DNA of 64,000 nucleotides, taken from the NCBI GenBank assembly GCA_964615375.1, contig CAZTOW010000015.1, positions 62,001-126,000 on the forward strand, given 5' to 3'. Under the pieces are notes generated by a model. That model saw only the letters and a program-made list of their open reading frames with translations, searched no databases and was not told where the DNA came from. Both the position numbers and the translations under genes were made by a program. Source of the DNA: CAZKWG01 sp964615375. GTDB lineage: Bacteria > Myxococcota_A > UBA796 > CAZKWG01. Position 1 is the stretch's first letter; each line of letters opens with the position of its first letter. Of the stretch, positions 16,114 to 25,349 are shown in pieces.

Positions 16114-17580
16114 TCATGCGGGCGACAACACAGGTGGGATGGGAAACTGTTTACGCCACGCCGCGAACCCGCCCCCCGCCCGCGTCGCCGCCAGCGCCGC
16201 CAGCCCCGCCTCCGGCCCGCCCTGGGCCAGCCAGCTCTCCACCTGGGCCCAGCGGGCGGAGGTGGGGCGGATCTCGGCGGCGCCCCGGAGTCCGGCGCTC
16301 AGGCGGTCCAACCTGCGCTCCACCACCTTGATCCCGGCGAAGGGCGCGGCGTCCAGCGGGGTGTTGCGCTTGGGCACGAAGGGGGCGACGCCCAGCACGA
16401 CGGGGTGGATGGCGGCGAGCCGGCGGGTGAACGCGATGAGCTCGTCGATGTCCTCGTCGGTCTCGTCGGGCACGCCCACCATCATGTAGACCTTCAGCGC
16501 CGTGTAGCGGTGCTCCGCCGCCAGCTCCGCGCAGCGGATCAGGTGCGCCTCGGTCGTGCCCTTGGCCATGGCGCGTCGGAGGCGCTGGGAGGCGGCGTCG
16601 CTGGCTACGGTCAGCGTGCGGTAGCCCCCCGCGCGAAGGAGCCGGGCGATGTCCGGCTTCAGCGCGACGCGATCCGCGCGCAGCGAGCTGATCCCCACCT
16701 CGCGCCCGCTGTCCACCAGGGCGCCCAGCAGCCCCACCAGCTCCGGGTGGTCGGAGATGGCGGCGCCCACCAGCCCCACCCGCCGCGCCTCGGCCGGCAC
16801 GAAGCCCAGGATCGCGTCCGGGGTCACCAGGCGCATCCCGCCGTTGGTGCTGCGGCGCATCACGCAGAAGGTGCAGGCCCGGTGGCAGCCGCGCTCGCCC
16901 TCGATGAGGAACATGTCCGAGAGCTCGGCCTCGGGCGCGAGGATGCGGCTGCGCGCGGGCAGGAGCGCGTCCGTGGCCTTCGCCACCGCGGGCAGGTGGC
17001 TCCCCTGGCGCTCTGGGACGAAGCCGCCGGGCAGCGACATCACGAGGTCCAACCAGCGCTCGCGGTCGTCCTCGAGCGCGCTGCTCACCGCCGGCAGCAC
17101 GGTCTCCTCGGCCTCGCCCAGCAGCATCGCGTCGACGAAGGGCGAGGCGGGCAGCGGGTTGGAGAAGGTCAGCGGCCCGCCCAGCAGCACGCGCGGGTGC
17201 TGGGGCCCGCGGTCGCGGCGCAGCGGCGGCACCCCAGCCAGCTCCAGCGCCTGGATCAGGCCCACGAGCTCGAGCTCATAGGCCAGGCTCACGGCGATGA
17301 GCGGGAAGTGGCCGACCGGGGTGAGCGTCTCGTAGCTCAGCAGGGGCGCGCGGGCGGCGCGGGCGGCGTCCACGTCCTCGGGCAGGAAGGCGCGCTCCGC
17401 CGCGAAGCCGGCGTCCTGGAGGAGGCCCAGCACCGACTGGTAGCCCAGGCTGGACATGCCCGCCCGGTAGGGGCTCGGGTAGAGCATGCACACGGGCGGG
17501 CCGCCGGCCACGAATCGGCTCCCGCGCTCCGCGGCGAGGCGGGTCTGCGCGATCTGCTGCTGGCTCCAGCGGCTGGCCAT
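16114..17580 (-). CDS. Radical SAM protein with B12-binding-like N-terminus
   Basis: A 488-residue enzyme. The radical SAM cluster motif is GCHRACTFCVM (CxxxCxxC) near residue 235. The region before it has the layout of a cobalamin-binding-like domain (SYETLTPVGHFPLIAVSLAY, VLLGGPLTFSNPLP). The TIM-barrel part includes the VYMMVGVPDETDEDI segment seen in the Elp3/MiaB/NifB superfamily. The substrate is unknown. It begins 4 bp after the DUF420 gene, so they form a pair. Confidence 0.88.
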   Translation of the reverse strand: MASRWSQQQIAQTRLAAERGSRFVAGGPPVCMLYPSPYRAGMSSLGYQSVLGLLQDAGFAAERAFLPEDVDAARAARAPLLSYETLTPVGHFPLIAVSLAYELELVGLIQALELAGVPPLRRDRGPQHPRVLLGGPLTFSNPLPASPFVDAMLLGEAEETVLPAVSSALEDDRERWLDLVMSLPGGFVPERQGSHLPAVAKATDALLPARSRILAPEAELSDMFLIEGERGCHRACTFCVMRRSTNGGMRLVTPDAILGFVPAEARRVGLVGAAISDHPELVGLLGALVDSGREVGISSLRADRVALKPDIARLLRAGGYRTLTVASDAASQRLRRAMAKGTTEAHLIRCAELAAEHRYTALKVYMMVGVPDETDEDIDELIAFTRRLAAIHPVVLGVAPFVPKRNTPLDAAPFAGIKVVERRLDRLSAGLRGAAEIRPTSARWAQVESWLAQGGPEAGLAALAATRAGGGFAAWRKQFPIPPVLSPA

Positions 17581-17584
17581 CAGG

Positions 17585-18019
17585 TCAAAATGGCAGCGCG
17601 TCCATCGCGCTGTAGAGCATGAGGTAAACCGAGACGCCGGTGACCGAGACGTAGAGCCAGATGGGCAGCCCCACGCGCATCAGGCGGCGGTGCTCCTCGA
17701 AGCGCTGCCGCGTCGCCAGCCAGATCCCGCGGATCGCGAAGTAGGGCACGCTGGTCGCCAGCAGGACGTGGCTGGCCAGCATCCCCAGGTAGAAGGTGCG
17801 CGCCGGGCCCTCGCCCGGGTAGGGGTGGGTCCCGCCCAGGGCCACGCGGGTCAGGTAGGAGAGGAGGAAGACGGCCGAGATCACCACCGCCGCCACCATC
17901 GCCTTGCGGTGGCCCTCCCGATCCCCCGTCCGGATCCGCGTCCAGCCGTAGACCAGGCAGAGGAAGGAGAGGAAGTTCAGCGAGGCGTTCAGCAGGGCGA
18001 GCTGGTCGTTGAGCGTCAT
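17585..18019 (-). CDS. DUF420 membrane protein
   Basis: A 144-residue protein with four predicted membrane helices and the DUF420 signature residues (LNASLNFLS, RTFYLGMLASHVLLA with a conserved His, then a His in EEHRRLMR). DUF420 proteins (YozB/CtaM-like) are tied to haem-copper oxidase assembly in other bacteria. This fits the cbb3 operon a few kb away, though the gene here is paired with a radical SAM gene instead. Confidence 0.88.
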   Translation of the reverse strand: MTLNDQLALLNASLNFLSFLCLVYGWTRIRTGDREGHRKAMVAAVVISAVFLLSYLTRVALGGTHPYPGEGPARTFYLGMLASHVLLATSVPYFAIRGIWLATRQRFEEHRRLMRVGLPIWLYVSVTGVSVYLMLYSAMDALPF

Positions 18020-18076
18020 GGCCAGGGGCTTAGCCCGTCTCGGGCGAAACGGGAGGGGGGCCGCCTCTCGGAGCGC

Positions 18077-20077
18077 TCAGTACGAGCTCCCCGGCACCAC
18101 GATCACCAGATCCAGCGTGTCCAGGAGGATGGAGCCGTCCCCGATCACGTTCAGCGTGAGCCCGAAGAGCTGGTCCTCCGTCGTCGCCGCCACCACCCCG
18201 CGGAAGGTCAGGGTGAAGTTCACGGTCTCGCCGACCAGCTCGCCGTCGATGGTGTAGGACTCGGGGCTGATGCTGGTGACGAAGCCCCACTCGTCGCCCT
18301 CGATCTCCAGCGCGATGCTGTTGAAGCGGATCGCGCTCACCAGGTCGTCGATGGCGGTGGTCACCGTCTCGCGGAACTCGGCGTCCGAGCCGAACCAGGT
18401 GAAGACCAGCTTGTCGTCGGCGTTCCCGTCCCCGTCGGTGTCGGCGTAGGAGTCGGTGGCCTCCGCCAGCGTCTCCATCTGCGGGACGCCGATGATGGAC
18501 TCGCAGCTCACGGCGATGAGGAAGGCGCCGATGTCCTGGATGGCGGACAGCGCGTCACCGTAGCCGGCGTCGATGGGGCAGCCGCCGGGCGCGCCGTTGT
18601 AGATGTCGTCGTCGCTGTCCGGGTCGCGCAGGTAGTTGTCCGTGGCATAGACGATGATGGGCAGCGCGTATTCACGGAAACCGTAGCCGCCGATGTCCCC
18701 GGTGCTGTCGTCGGAGGCGTCGTACCACTGCCCGGCCGCGCCGTTGAAGGGATCGGAGGGCTGGGCGCGGAAGGGCAGGATGTCGGTGTCCTCGTCGTAC
18801 ATCCCGTCGCAGTTCAGATCCCAGCCGGCCCCCGTCGCGCCCTGGTAGAGCGCCTCCATGCCCGCGGCCGGGTCGTCGGCGCCGGTGCTGATGGCCTCCG
18901 TGCGCTCGAGGGCGCGCTGGACCTTGCCCGCGTCGTCGGTGAGCTGCTGGCGCAGCCAGAAGGTCTCGTCGGAGCCGGCCACGCCGAAGGGGGGGTAGGG
19001 GTAGTCGTTGTAGGTGGCCCAGCCGTAGTGCGCGTCGGGGAGCAGCTCCGTGAGCTCGGCCACGATGGCCGAGAACTCATTCGTCATCGCCTCCACCTCC
19101 TCGTCCATCGAGCCGGTGGCGTCCATCAGCAGGGCGACGTCGCCCATCTGGATGGCCAGATCGAAGGTGAAGATCTCCTCCACCTCGGAGCGCTCGGGGA
19201 CCGTCACGTACAGGCCGTCGATGATCGAGTCCGGGTCGGTGGGGTCCGTGCCCGCCACCACCTCGCCGCCGTCCCCGTAGCCGTCGTTGTCGGTGTCGTC
19301 GTCGTAGGGGTCGGTGCCGTGGCTGTCCTCCTCGGCGTCGGGGAGGCTGTCGCCGTCGGCGTCCTCGTCCTGGAAGTCGTAGTTGCCGTCCCCGTCGGTG
19401 TCGCGCGGCTCCTCGGTGGTCGAGCTCACGCCGCCCTCCGCCGAGTCGCCGTAGCCGTCCCCGTCGGAGTCGTTGTCCAGATAGTCGGGGGTGCCGTCCC
19501 CGTCGGTGTCCTGGGGCTCGGTCTCGAACTCGTTGGTGCCCGCCTCCCAGGCGTCGCCCACGCCGTCCCCGTCGGCGTCCCGGTCCTGATAGTCGGGGGT
19601 GCCGTCCGCGTCGGTGTCCGGGGCCGAGCAGTCGTCGCCGATCTCGATGGCGTCCAGGATCCCGTCGTCGTCGTTGTCCAGGTCCGAGGCGTCGCCCCGG
19701 CCGTCCCCGTCGGCGTCCTCCGAGCCCTCCTCGCTGTCGGGCACGCAGTTGTTGTCGGAGTCCGGGTCCTGGTAGTCGGGCACGCCGTCGGAGTCGCTGT
19801 CCACCGGCATGGTCAGCGGGTCGGGGTCGCCCGCCTCCACCTCGTCGGAGATCCCGTCCCCGTCGGAGTCGGTGTCCTGGGCGTCGGGGAGGCCGTCCCC
19901 GTCGGTGTCCTCCACCATGCTCTCGTGCCCGTCGATGATCCCGTCGCCATCGGCGTCCTCGAAGCCAGACTCCACGATGGGCTGGGTGTCTCCGGTCTCG
20001 CCGCCCTTGCCGCCCTCGCAGCCGAGGAGCGCCAACATCGCCAAAACGCCGAACGGGATCGAGCCTGGAGATCGCAT
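18077..20077 (-). CDS. Lipoprotein with thrombospondin-type-3 repeats and VWA domain
   Basis: A 666-residue surface protein. The signal peptide ends in a lipobox (LALLGC, Cys20). Residues about 38-285 are Asp-rich thrombospondin type 3 calcium-binding repeats of the form DTDGDGLPDAQD. A VWA domain follows from about 312, with the MIDAS motif DATGSMD. This build is common among myxobacterial surface lipoproteins and suggests calcium-dependent adhesion or matrix binding. The repetitive DNA between about 19220 and 19960 reflects the repeats. Confidence 0.9.
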   Translation of the reverse strand: MRSPGSIPFGVLAMLALLGCEGGKGGETGDTQPIVESGFEDADGDGIIDGHESMVEDTDGDGLPDAQDTDSDGDGISDEVEAGDPDPLTMPVDSDSDGVPDYQDPDSDNNCVPDSEEGSEDADGDGRGDASDLDNDDDGILDAIEIGDDCSAPDTDADGTPDYQDRDADGDGVGDAWEAGTNEFETEPQDTDGDGTPDYLDNDSDGDGYGDSAEGGVSSTTEEPRDTDGDGNYDFQDEDADGDSLPDAEEDSHGTDPYDDDTDNDGYGDGGEVVAGTDPTDPDSIIDGLYVTVPERSEVEEIFTFDLAIQMGDVALLMDATGSMDEEVEAMTNEFSAIVAELTELLPDAHYGWATYNDYPYPPFGVAGSDETFWLRQQLTDDAGKVQRALERTEAISTGADDPAAGMEALYQGATGAGWDLNCDGMYDEDTDILPFRAQPSDPFNGAAGQWYDASDDSTGDIGGYGFREYALPIIVYATDNYLRDPDSDDDIYNGAPGGCPIDAGYGDALSAIQDIGAFLIAVSCESIIGVPQMETLAEATDSYADTDGDGNADDKLVFTWFGSDAEFRETVTTAIDDLVSAIRFNSIALEIEGDEWGFVTSISPESYTIDGELVGETVNFTLTFRGVVAATTEDQLFGLTLNVIGDGSILLDTLDLVIVVPGSSY

Positions 20078-20126
20078 CTTCGTGACCCTCGCTGTGAGGA
20101 TACTCCCGATTTTCGCGCGCCGCGCG

Positions 20127-20810
20127 TCAAGGTGCGGTCGAATCTCCCGGCGCCGCGAGCCCCAGGTCAGCCACCCGCGCGCGCACCGCCGCCATGAACG
20201 CCGGTCCAGGATCCACCTTGCCCGTGCGATAGCCCGCCTCCAGCTCCCGCCAGTAGGGGTGCCCCTCCATGGCGCGGTACTCGTGGTGGCCGAGCAGGTG
20301 CGTGATGGTCGGGAAGCGTCGCACGAGCTCCCGCACCAGCCCCACGTTGGCCTCCACCTGCGCCTCCGTGAGCGGGCTCCTGTCCCCGTCGCCCACGTTC
20401 TCCACGCCGATGGCCACGGCGTTGAGCCCGATGCAGTGCCGCGCCATGAAGGTCTCCGGCATCAGGCGCCAGAGGGTCCCGTCGCGATCCACCAGGAAGT
20501 GCGCCGAGACGTTCACGGCCCCGTGGGCGGCGAGCTCCGGGCGGGCCTCCGCGGCGCGGGCGGGGGCGAAGGTGCTCCAGGCCGAGTCCAGCGAGCTCCC
20601 GCCCGTCCAGTGGAGCACGATGGCGCGCGGCGTGATCTCGTGCTGGGCTGGAGGTCCGTAGTGCTGGAGCCAGTAGGCCTCGGTGAGCGCCACCCGCTCC
20701 TCGGTCCAGGGGATCGGCCGATCGCGGATGAGCGGCGCTTCTGCCAGCGCCAGGCCGGCGACCAGCGCCAGGCCGGTGACCAGCGCCAGGAGCAACCCCC
20801 GCGCCCTCAC
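20127..20810 (-). CDS. N-acetylmuramoyl-L-alanine amidase (amidase_2/PGRP)
   Basis: A 227-residue exported amidase. It starts at a GTG at 20810 that overlaps the preceding stop (GTGA). Residues 1-24 are a signal peptide. The amidase_2 core shows zinc-ligand and catalytic motifs: AIVLHWTGG, HFLVDRDGTLWRL, IGVENVG, LLGHHEYR and the GKVDPGPAF segment holding the third ligand region. It cuts the amide link between MurNAc and the stem peptide in the periplasm. The longer open frame upstream is a shadow of the membrane protein gene. Confidence 0.9.
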   Translation of the reverse strand: MRARGLLLALVTGLALVAGLALAEAPLIRDRPIPWTEERVALTEAYWLQHYGPPAQHEITPRAIVLHWTGGSSLDSAWSTFAPARAAEARPELAAHGAVNVSAHFLVDRDGTLWRLMPETFMARHCIGLNAVAIGVENVGDGDRSPLTEAQVEANVGLVRELVRRFPTITHLLGHHEYRAMEGHPYWRELEAGYRTGKVDPGPAFMAAVRARVADLGLAAPGDSTAP

Positions 20811-22630
20811 CGCGGGCCCCCGCCGACCACCGCGTAGCTGTAGGTCCCGAAGGCCTCGCGCGGCTCGTAGCGGACCGTCTGCCTGCCCGTCGGGGAGGGC
20901 GGGTCGGGGCGCCCGCGCTCCCAGGCCGCCGCGCGCGCGCCCACGTCCAGCACGTCCCCCATCTCCGCCTGGACCCGCGCGTAGCGCGCCCGCACGACCG
21001 CCGGCTCCGGCGGCTGGAGCTTGCGCAGGCGGAACAGGCAGATGTAGGTCCGAGACGTGAAGTAGCGCCCGTGGGCGGCGAGATCGTAGTTCTCCATCAG
21101 CAGCCCGGACCCGAGCATCAGGGCCTCGAAGGGCCCGAAGAGCCCGTCCGGCCCGCACTGCAGCAGCATCATGGCCGGGGCCCGCGCGATGACCGCGTCC
21201 AGCACCGCCCGCGCCTCCGGCGTCTCCAGGCCCGCCGGCCCCTCCGGCGGCGGGTGGGCCAGCAGCGCGGCCATCGCCCGCCAGTTCAGCCCGCGGAAGT
21301 CCAGCACGTCCACGCCGTTCATCGCGTAGCCCAGCAGCCCCACGTCCCCGAAGACCGCCACCCCGCCGTCCGGCACCCCCTCCAGGAGCGCGGTGACGAA
21401 CCAGGGCGGGGGCTCGGGTTCGTCCTCGTCCTGGGGAGCGCTCCACAGCCGGCTCCAGCCCCCCTCCGCGGGCAGCGTCTGCGTGTGCTCCTCGCCGACC
21501 AGCGCGATCAGGCCCGACAGGCCCGGCGTCGGGGGGCGCGGCGTCATCTCGGTGAGCACGGTCTCCACCGCCAGCGCCCGCTCGGTGAGCGTGAAGCCCA
21601 GCGCCCCCACGGCCAGCGGCGCGACCCAGCCCGGCAGGCGCGGCGCCCGCCTCAGCCCGAGCTCCAGCCCCAACACCGCCGCGGCGATCGTCAGCGGCGC
21701 CGGCCCCACCAGGAAGCGCAGCCCCTGCAGCTGGTCCCCGCCCACCGCCACGCAGAAGGCCCCCATCCCCAGCATCGGCAGGAGCAGCAGCCCCTGGCGC
21801 CTCCACAGCGCGCCCGCCGCGCCCAGCGCCAGCGCGAGCCCCAGCGCCCGGTCCCAGGTGAAGAACCCCAGCGCGTAGCGCAGCCCCCGCCAGCCGAGCC
21901 CCGGCCCGCTCTTCGCCCCCACCTTGACCAGCCAGGTGTTCGGCAGCCACTCCCCGTAGAGCCCGAGGCGCAGCGCGAGCTGCAGCAGCGCCGGCCCCGC
22001 CAGCACCCCCAGCGCGAGCAGGGTAGCCCTGGCCCCCAGCCGTCGGGCGTTCAGCGCGAGCCACAGCAGCGGCGCCCCCAGCAGGGCCGGTCCCGAGGCG
22101 TGAGCCACCGGGAGCAGCCCGAAGGCCAGCAGCCACAGCCCCGGCCGCCCCTTCGAGCGCGCCATTCCCCAGGCCCCCGCGCTCACCAGGAAGGCCAGCA
22201 GCGGCGGCTCCAGCCCGCCCAGCGTCCAGCCCAGCACCACCGGGTTCGCCCCGCCCAGCGCTCCCGCCACCACCGTCGCCACCCGCCCGCCGCCCGCCGC
22301 CCGCGCCGTCGCCGCCGCCAGCGCCACCGCCCCCGCCATGAGCGCGAGCCCCAGCCCCTGCGCCAGGCTCGCCACCGGCACCCCCAGCGCCATCCCCGGC
22401 GTCATCAGCAGGAGCCAGAGCAGGTTGGAGTAGCCCTCCACCGCCGCTCCCTGCGCGTTCCAGTCGAGCCCCGCCCCTTGCAGCAGGTTCCAGGCATAGC
22501 GGAACGAGATCCAGGCGTCGTCCGAGACCCAGTCCCGGCCCTGCGGCGCGAGCGCCACGAGGATCAGCGCGCCGGGCAGGATCAGCGCCAGCTCTCCCGC
22601 CCGCTCCAACATGCGCGCTCGCGCCGACAT
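20807..22630 (-). CDS. GT-C-type membrane glycosyltransferase
   Basis: A 607-residue integral membrane protein. I place the start at the ATG at 22630 because GAGGAGG lies six bases before it; the earlier ATG at 22666 has no such site. About ten hydrophobic helices are present. The first periplasmic loop has the acidic DDAWISFRYAWNLLQG motif followed by VEGYSNLLW, the mark of polyprenyl-phosphate-sugar-using GT-C arabinosyl/mannosyl-type transferases. A soluble C-terminal part follows. It likely transfers a sugar at the outer face of the inner membrane; the acceptor is unknown. It overlaps the amidase gene by 4 bp. Confidence 0.82.
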   Translation of the reverse strand: MSARARMLERAGELALILPGALILVALAPQGRDWVSDDAWISFRYAWNLLQGAGLDWNAQGAAVEGYSNLLWLLLMTPGMALGVPVASLAQGLGLALMAGAVALAAATARAAGGGRVATVVAGALGGANPVVLGWTLGGLEPPLLAFLVSAGAWGMARSKGRPGLWLLAFGLLPVAHASGPALLGAPLLWLALNARRLGARATLLALGVLAGPALLQLALRLGLYGEWLPNTWLVKVGAKSGPGLGWRGLRYALGFFTWDRALGLALALGAAGALWRRQGLLLLPMLGMGAFCVAVGGDQLQGLRFLVGPAPLTIAAAVLGLELGLRRAPRLPGWVAPLAVGALGFTLTERALAVETVLTEMTPRPPTPGLSGLIALVGEEHTQTLPAEGGWSRLWSAPQDEDEPEPPPWFVTALLEGVPDGGVAVFGDVGLLGYAMNGVDVLDFRGLNWRAMAALLAHPPPEGPAGLETPEARAVLDAVIARAPAMMLLQCGPDGLFGPFEALMLGSGLLMENYDLAAHGRYFTSRTYICLFRLRKLQPPEPAVVRARYARVQAEMGDVLDVGARAAAWERGRPDPPSPTGRQTVRYEPREAFGTYSYAVVGGGPR

Positions 22631-22714
22631 CCACGCCCTCCTCGGCGCCCAACATAGCACAGCCACCGCGCCGGCTCGTTGTACAGGTTATTCGCCCGCC
22701 GAGGAGTAGCCGCC

Positions 22715-24496
22715 ATGTTCATGTTCGCCCTCGCGATGCTGCTGGGCTGTCGGGACAAGTCCGCCCCACCCGACGACACCGGGCCGGGAGAAGAGACCGG
22801 AGAGACCGGAGAGACCGCCGAGACCGGCGTCCAGCCCGTGGACGCCGACGGCGACGGTCACGCCAGCCTGGAGACGGGCGGCGACGACTGCGATGATTCG
22901 AACGCTGAGATATTCCCAGGCGTCGAAGAGATCTGCGACGAGGTCGACCAGGACTGCGACGGTGAGGTCGACGAGGACGCCTCGGACGCGACCCTCTGGT
23001 ACGCGGACGCGGACGTGGACGGCTACGGCGACCCGGCGGTCTCGGTCCTGGCCTGCGAGCGTCCCGAGGGCATGACCGACGACGCCACCGACTGCGACGA
23101 CGGCGCGTCGGGCGCGCACCCCAACGCCGAGGAGATCTGCGGGGACGGGCTGGACAACGGCTGCGACGGCGTGGACGACGAGTGTCGGGAGACGGGCGAG
23201 GTGGCGCTGGCCGGGCTGCTGGGCTGGACCGGGGACGCGGGCGGGGACTCGCTCGGCTACAGCGTGCTGGGGGCGGGCGACCTGGACGGGGACGGCGCCG
23301 CGGACCTCGCGCTGGGGGCGCCGGGGGCGGACGGGGGCGGCTCGCGGGCCGGGCTGGCGCGGGTGCTCTACGGCCCGATCACGGCGGACGGCGCGGCGCG
23401 CACGGCGGACCTGGACGGGGACGAGGAGGGCGCGCAGGCGGGCACGGCGCTGGCGGCGGTGGACCTGGACGGGGACGGCCAGGTCGAGCTCGCCGTGGGC
23501 GGGGCGGGGGCCGAGGACGGGGCCGGCGCCACCTGGATCGTCGCCGCCCCCGAGGAGGGCTCGCTGTCCGGCGCCCTGGCGCGGGTGGCGGGGGACGGCG
23601 GCTCCGACGAGAGCGGGAGCTGGCTCTGCTCGGCGGGGGCGCTGGACGACGCGGGAGAGAGCCTGCTCATCGGCGGGGCGGGGGCCTCCTCCGGCGCCGG
23701 GGCGGTCTGGGTGCTCCCCGCGGGCAGCGCGGGCGCGCTCTCGCTGGCGGAGGTCGACGCCGTCTGGACCGGGGGCGCCAGCTCGGACGCCCTCGGGCCC
23801 GCCGCGGGCGGGGCGGACCTGGACGGGGACGGGATCCCCGACGGCCTGCTGGGCGCCCCTGGCCAGGACGGCGCGGGATCGGCCAGCGGGGCGGCTTATG
23901 TGCTGCTGAGCCTCGCCGAGGGCGGGGCGGTCGCCGACGCCGACGCCACCTGGACGGGCGAGGCCGCGGGGGACGCCGCCGGGACCGCGGTCGTCCTGCT
24001 CGGGGACACCGACGGGGACGGCTACGTCGATCTGGCCGTGGGCGTGCCCAACCACGACGAGGCCGGCGACTACGCGGGCGCCGCCATGCTCCTGCGCGGC
24101 CCCGCCACCGCCGGGGGCACGCTGGCGTCGGCCGACGCGCGGATTCTGGGCGGCGCCGCGGGCGACAGCGCCGGCTCGGCCCTGGGGTCGCCCGGGGACG
24201 TGGACGGGGACGGGCTCGCCGAGCTCCTGGTCGGCAGCCCCTGGGCCGAGGGCTCCGCCTCCAACGCCGGCCGCGCCGCCCTCCTCTACGGCCCGCTCAG
24301 CGGCACGATCTCGCTGGACGACGCGGGCGTGGACCTCTACGGCGAGGCCAGCCTCAACCGCGCCGGCTCCGCCGTGGCCGGCGCGGGCGACGTGGACGAC
24401 GACGGCTCCCACGATCTGCTGGTCGGCGCGCCCTACTTCCGCGGGACCGGCTCGGACTCGGGGAAGGCGTACCTGTGGTTCGGGGAGGGGATCTGA
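22715..24496 (+). CDS. MopE-like / FG-GAP repeat lipoprotein
   Basis: A 593-residue lipoprotein. GAGGAG lies eight bases before the ATG at 22715; an in-frame TTG at 22679 would add RLFARRG and give a better charged signal peptide, so either start is possible. The lipobox is AMLLGC. Residues about 35-160 hold two MopE-type Cys/Asp motifs (GDDCDDSNAEIFPGVEEICD and a second copy ending in GCDGVDDEC). The rest is a chain of FG-GAP integrin-like repeats with calcium loops (DLDGDGAADLALGAPG). It is an outer-surface calcium-binding propeller protein of unknown ligand. Its stop lies one base from the convergent MinD-like gene. Confidence 0.9.
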   Translation: MFMFALAMLLGCRDKSAPPDDTGPGEETGETGETAETGVQPVDADGDGHASLETGGDDCDDSNAEIFPGVEEICDEVDQDCDGEVDEDASDATLWYADADVDGYGDPAVSVLACERPEGMTDDATDCDDGASGAHPNAEEICGDGLDNGCDGVDDECRETGEVALAGLLGWTGDAGGDSLGYSVLGAGDLDGDGAADLALGAPGADGGGSRAGLARVLYGPITADGAARTADLDGDEEGAQAGTALAAVDLDGDGQVELAVGGAGAEDGAGATWIVAAPEEGSLSGALARVAGDGGSDESGSWLCSAGALDDAGESLLIGGAGASSGAGAVWVLPAGSAGALSLAEVDAVWTGGASSDALGPAAGGADLDGDGIPDGLLGAPGQDGAGSASGAAYVLLSLAEGGAVADADATWTGEAAGDAAGTAVVLLGDTDGDGYVDLAVGVPNHDEAGDYAGAAMLLRGPATAGGTLASADARILGGAAGDSAGSALGSPGDVDGDGLAELLVGSPWAEGSASNAGRAALLYGPLSGTISLDDAGVDLYGEASLNRAGSAVAGAGDVDDDGSHDLLVGAPYFRGTGSDSGKAYLWFGEGI

Positions 24497-24497
24497 G

Positions 24498-25349
24498 TCA
24501 GGTCCGCGCTCGTGAAGGCTCCTCGGGCACCCTGCCCGTGTCCATCCAGCGCAGGAGTCGGGCGACCTCCGCGCGCAGCTCGGGCGCGCGCCAGCTCTGC
24601 GGTGCGGCCGTGAACGCGCCCGGGGGGCTGGGAGCGAGCTCACGCAGGCGTATGGGCGCGAGCGGCGGATCCGCTGAAAGCTCCGCCTTGATCAGCCGCG
24701 AGGCCTCTTCGGGCGTCTGGCGCCAGCGGCTGGCCAGGATGCCGTGCTGTCTGGGCTTGAGCGATCGGTTCTCCAGGAAGCGGCTCAGCTCCTCGCGCGC
24801 GGCGCGGACGCCATGGAGCCAGAGACGATCCGGGACGTCCACCCACAGCAGGTCGGTGGCGTGGACGAGCGCGTTCATGACCAGGAGGTCGAGCCCCACG
24901 GGGACGTCTACGACGATGGCGTGGAAGCGCTCGCGCGCGGGCCTCAGCGCGCTCGTGAGGGCAGAGGCGGGATCATCCAGCCACCCAGGCCCCGGCTTGC
25001 GGCCGGGGAGCTGGCGGGCAAGCTCGCCGAGGGCCACGGATCCAGGCAGCAGCGTGAGGAAGGGGTTCTTCAACTCGGGGTGGAGCTTCAGCGGGTTCAG
25101 GAGCCGGTCCAGCGGTGGCGGTGTCCGGTTCTGCAGCCAGCTCCGAAGGATCTGACCTGCGTTGCCCTCCTCCGACGTGACGCGCTGGTCATCCTCGAGC
25201 AGGGCCAGCGTGGCATGCGCCTCTGGATCGAGGTCGATGAGCAGCGTCTCGCGACCGCGTCTCCCCAGCGCGTCGGCGAGCGCGACGGCGAGCGAGGTTC
25301 GCCCTACCTGAAGGCGCGCGCCGAGCAGCACATGGACGGAGGCGAGCAC
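24498..25349 (-). CDS. MinD/ParA-like ATPase with altered Walker A
   Basis: A 283-residue protein of the SIMIBI class. The P-loop region reads GARLQVGRTSLA, where ParA/MinD have KGGVGKTT, so the Walker A lysine is replaced by arginine and the signature lysine is missing. The following strand ends LLIDLDPEAHATLAL, a good match to the Walker A-prime Asp motif, and IVVDVPVGLDLL is in the Walker B position. It may bind but not hydrolyse nucleotide normally. It starts at a GTG directly abutting the PIN-like gene stop. GC content is lower than nearby genes. It is the third gene of the AAA-AbrB/PIN/MinD set. Confidence 0.75.
   Translation of the reverse strand: MLASVHVLLGARLQVGRTSLAVALADALGRRGRETLLIDLDPEAHATLALLEDDQRVTSEEGNAGQILRSWLQNRTPPPLDRLLNPLKLHPELKNPFLTLLPGSVALGELARQLPGRKPGPGWLDDPASALTSALRPARERFHAIVVDVPVGLDLLVMNALVHATDLLWVDVPDRLWLHGVRAAREELSRFLENRSLKPRQHGILASRWRQTPEEASRLIKAELSADPPLAPIRLRELAPSPPGAFTAAPQSWRAPELRAEVARLLRWMDTGRVPEEPSRART

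Noticed and set aside
19220..19960. Regular DNA repeats that could be taken for a CRISPR or minisatellite
   Set aside because: They encode in-frame thrombospondin-3 calcium loops with no identical direct repeats or unique spacers.
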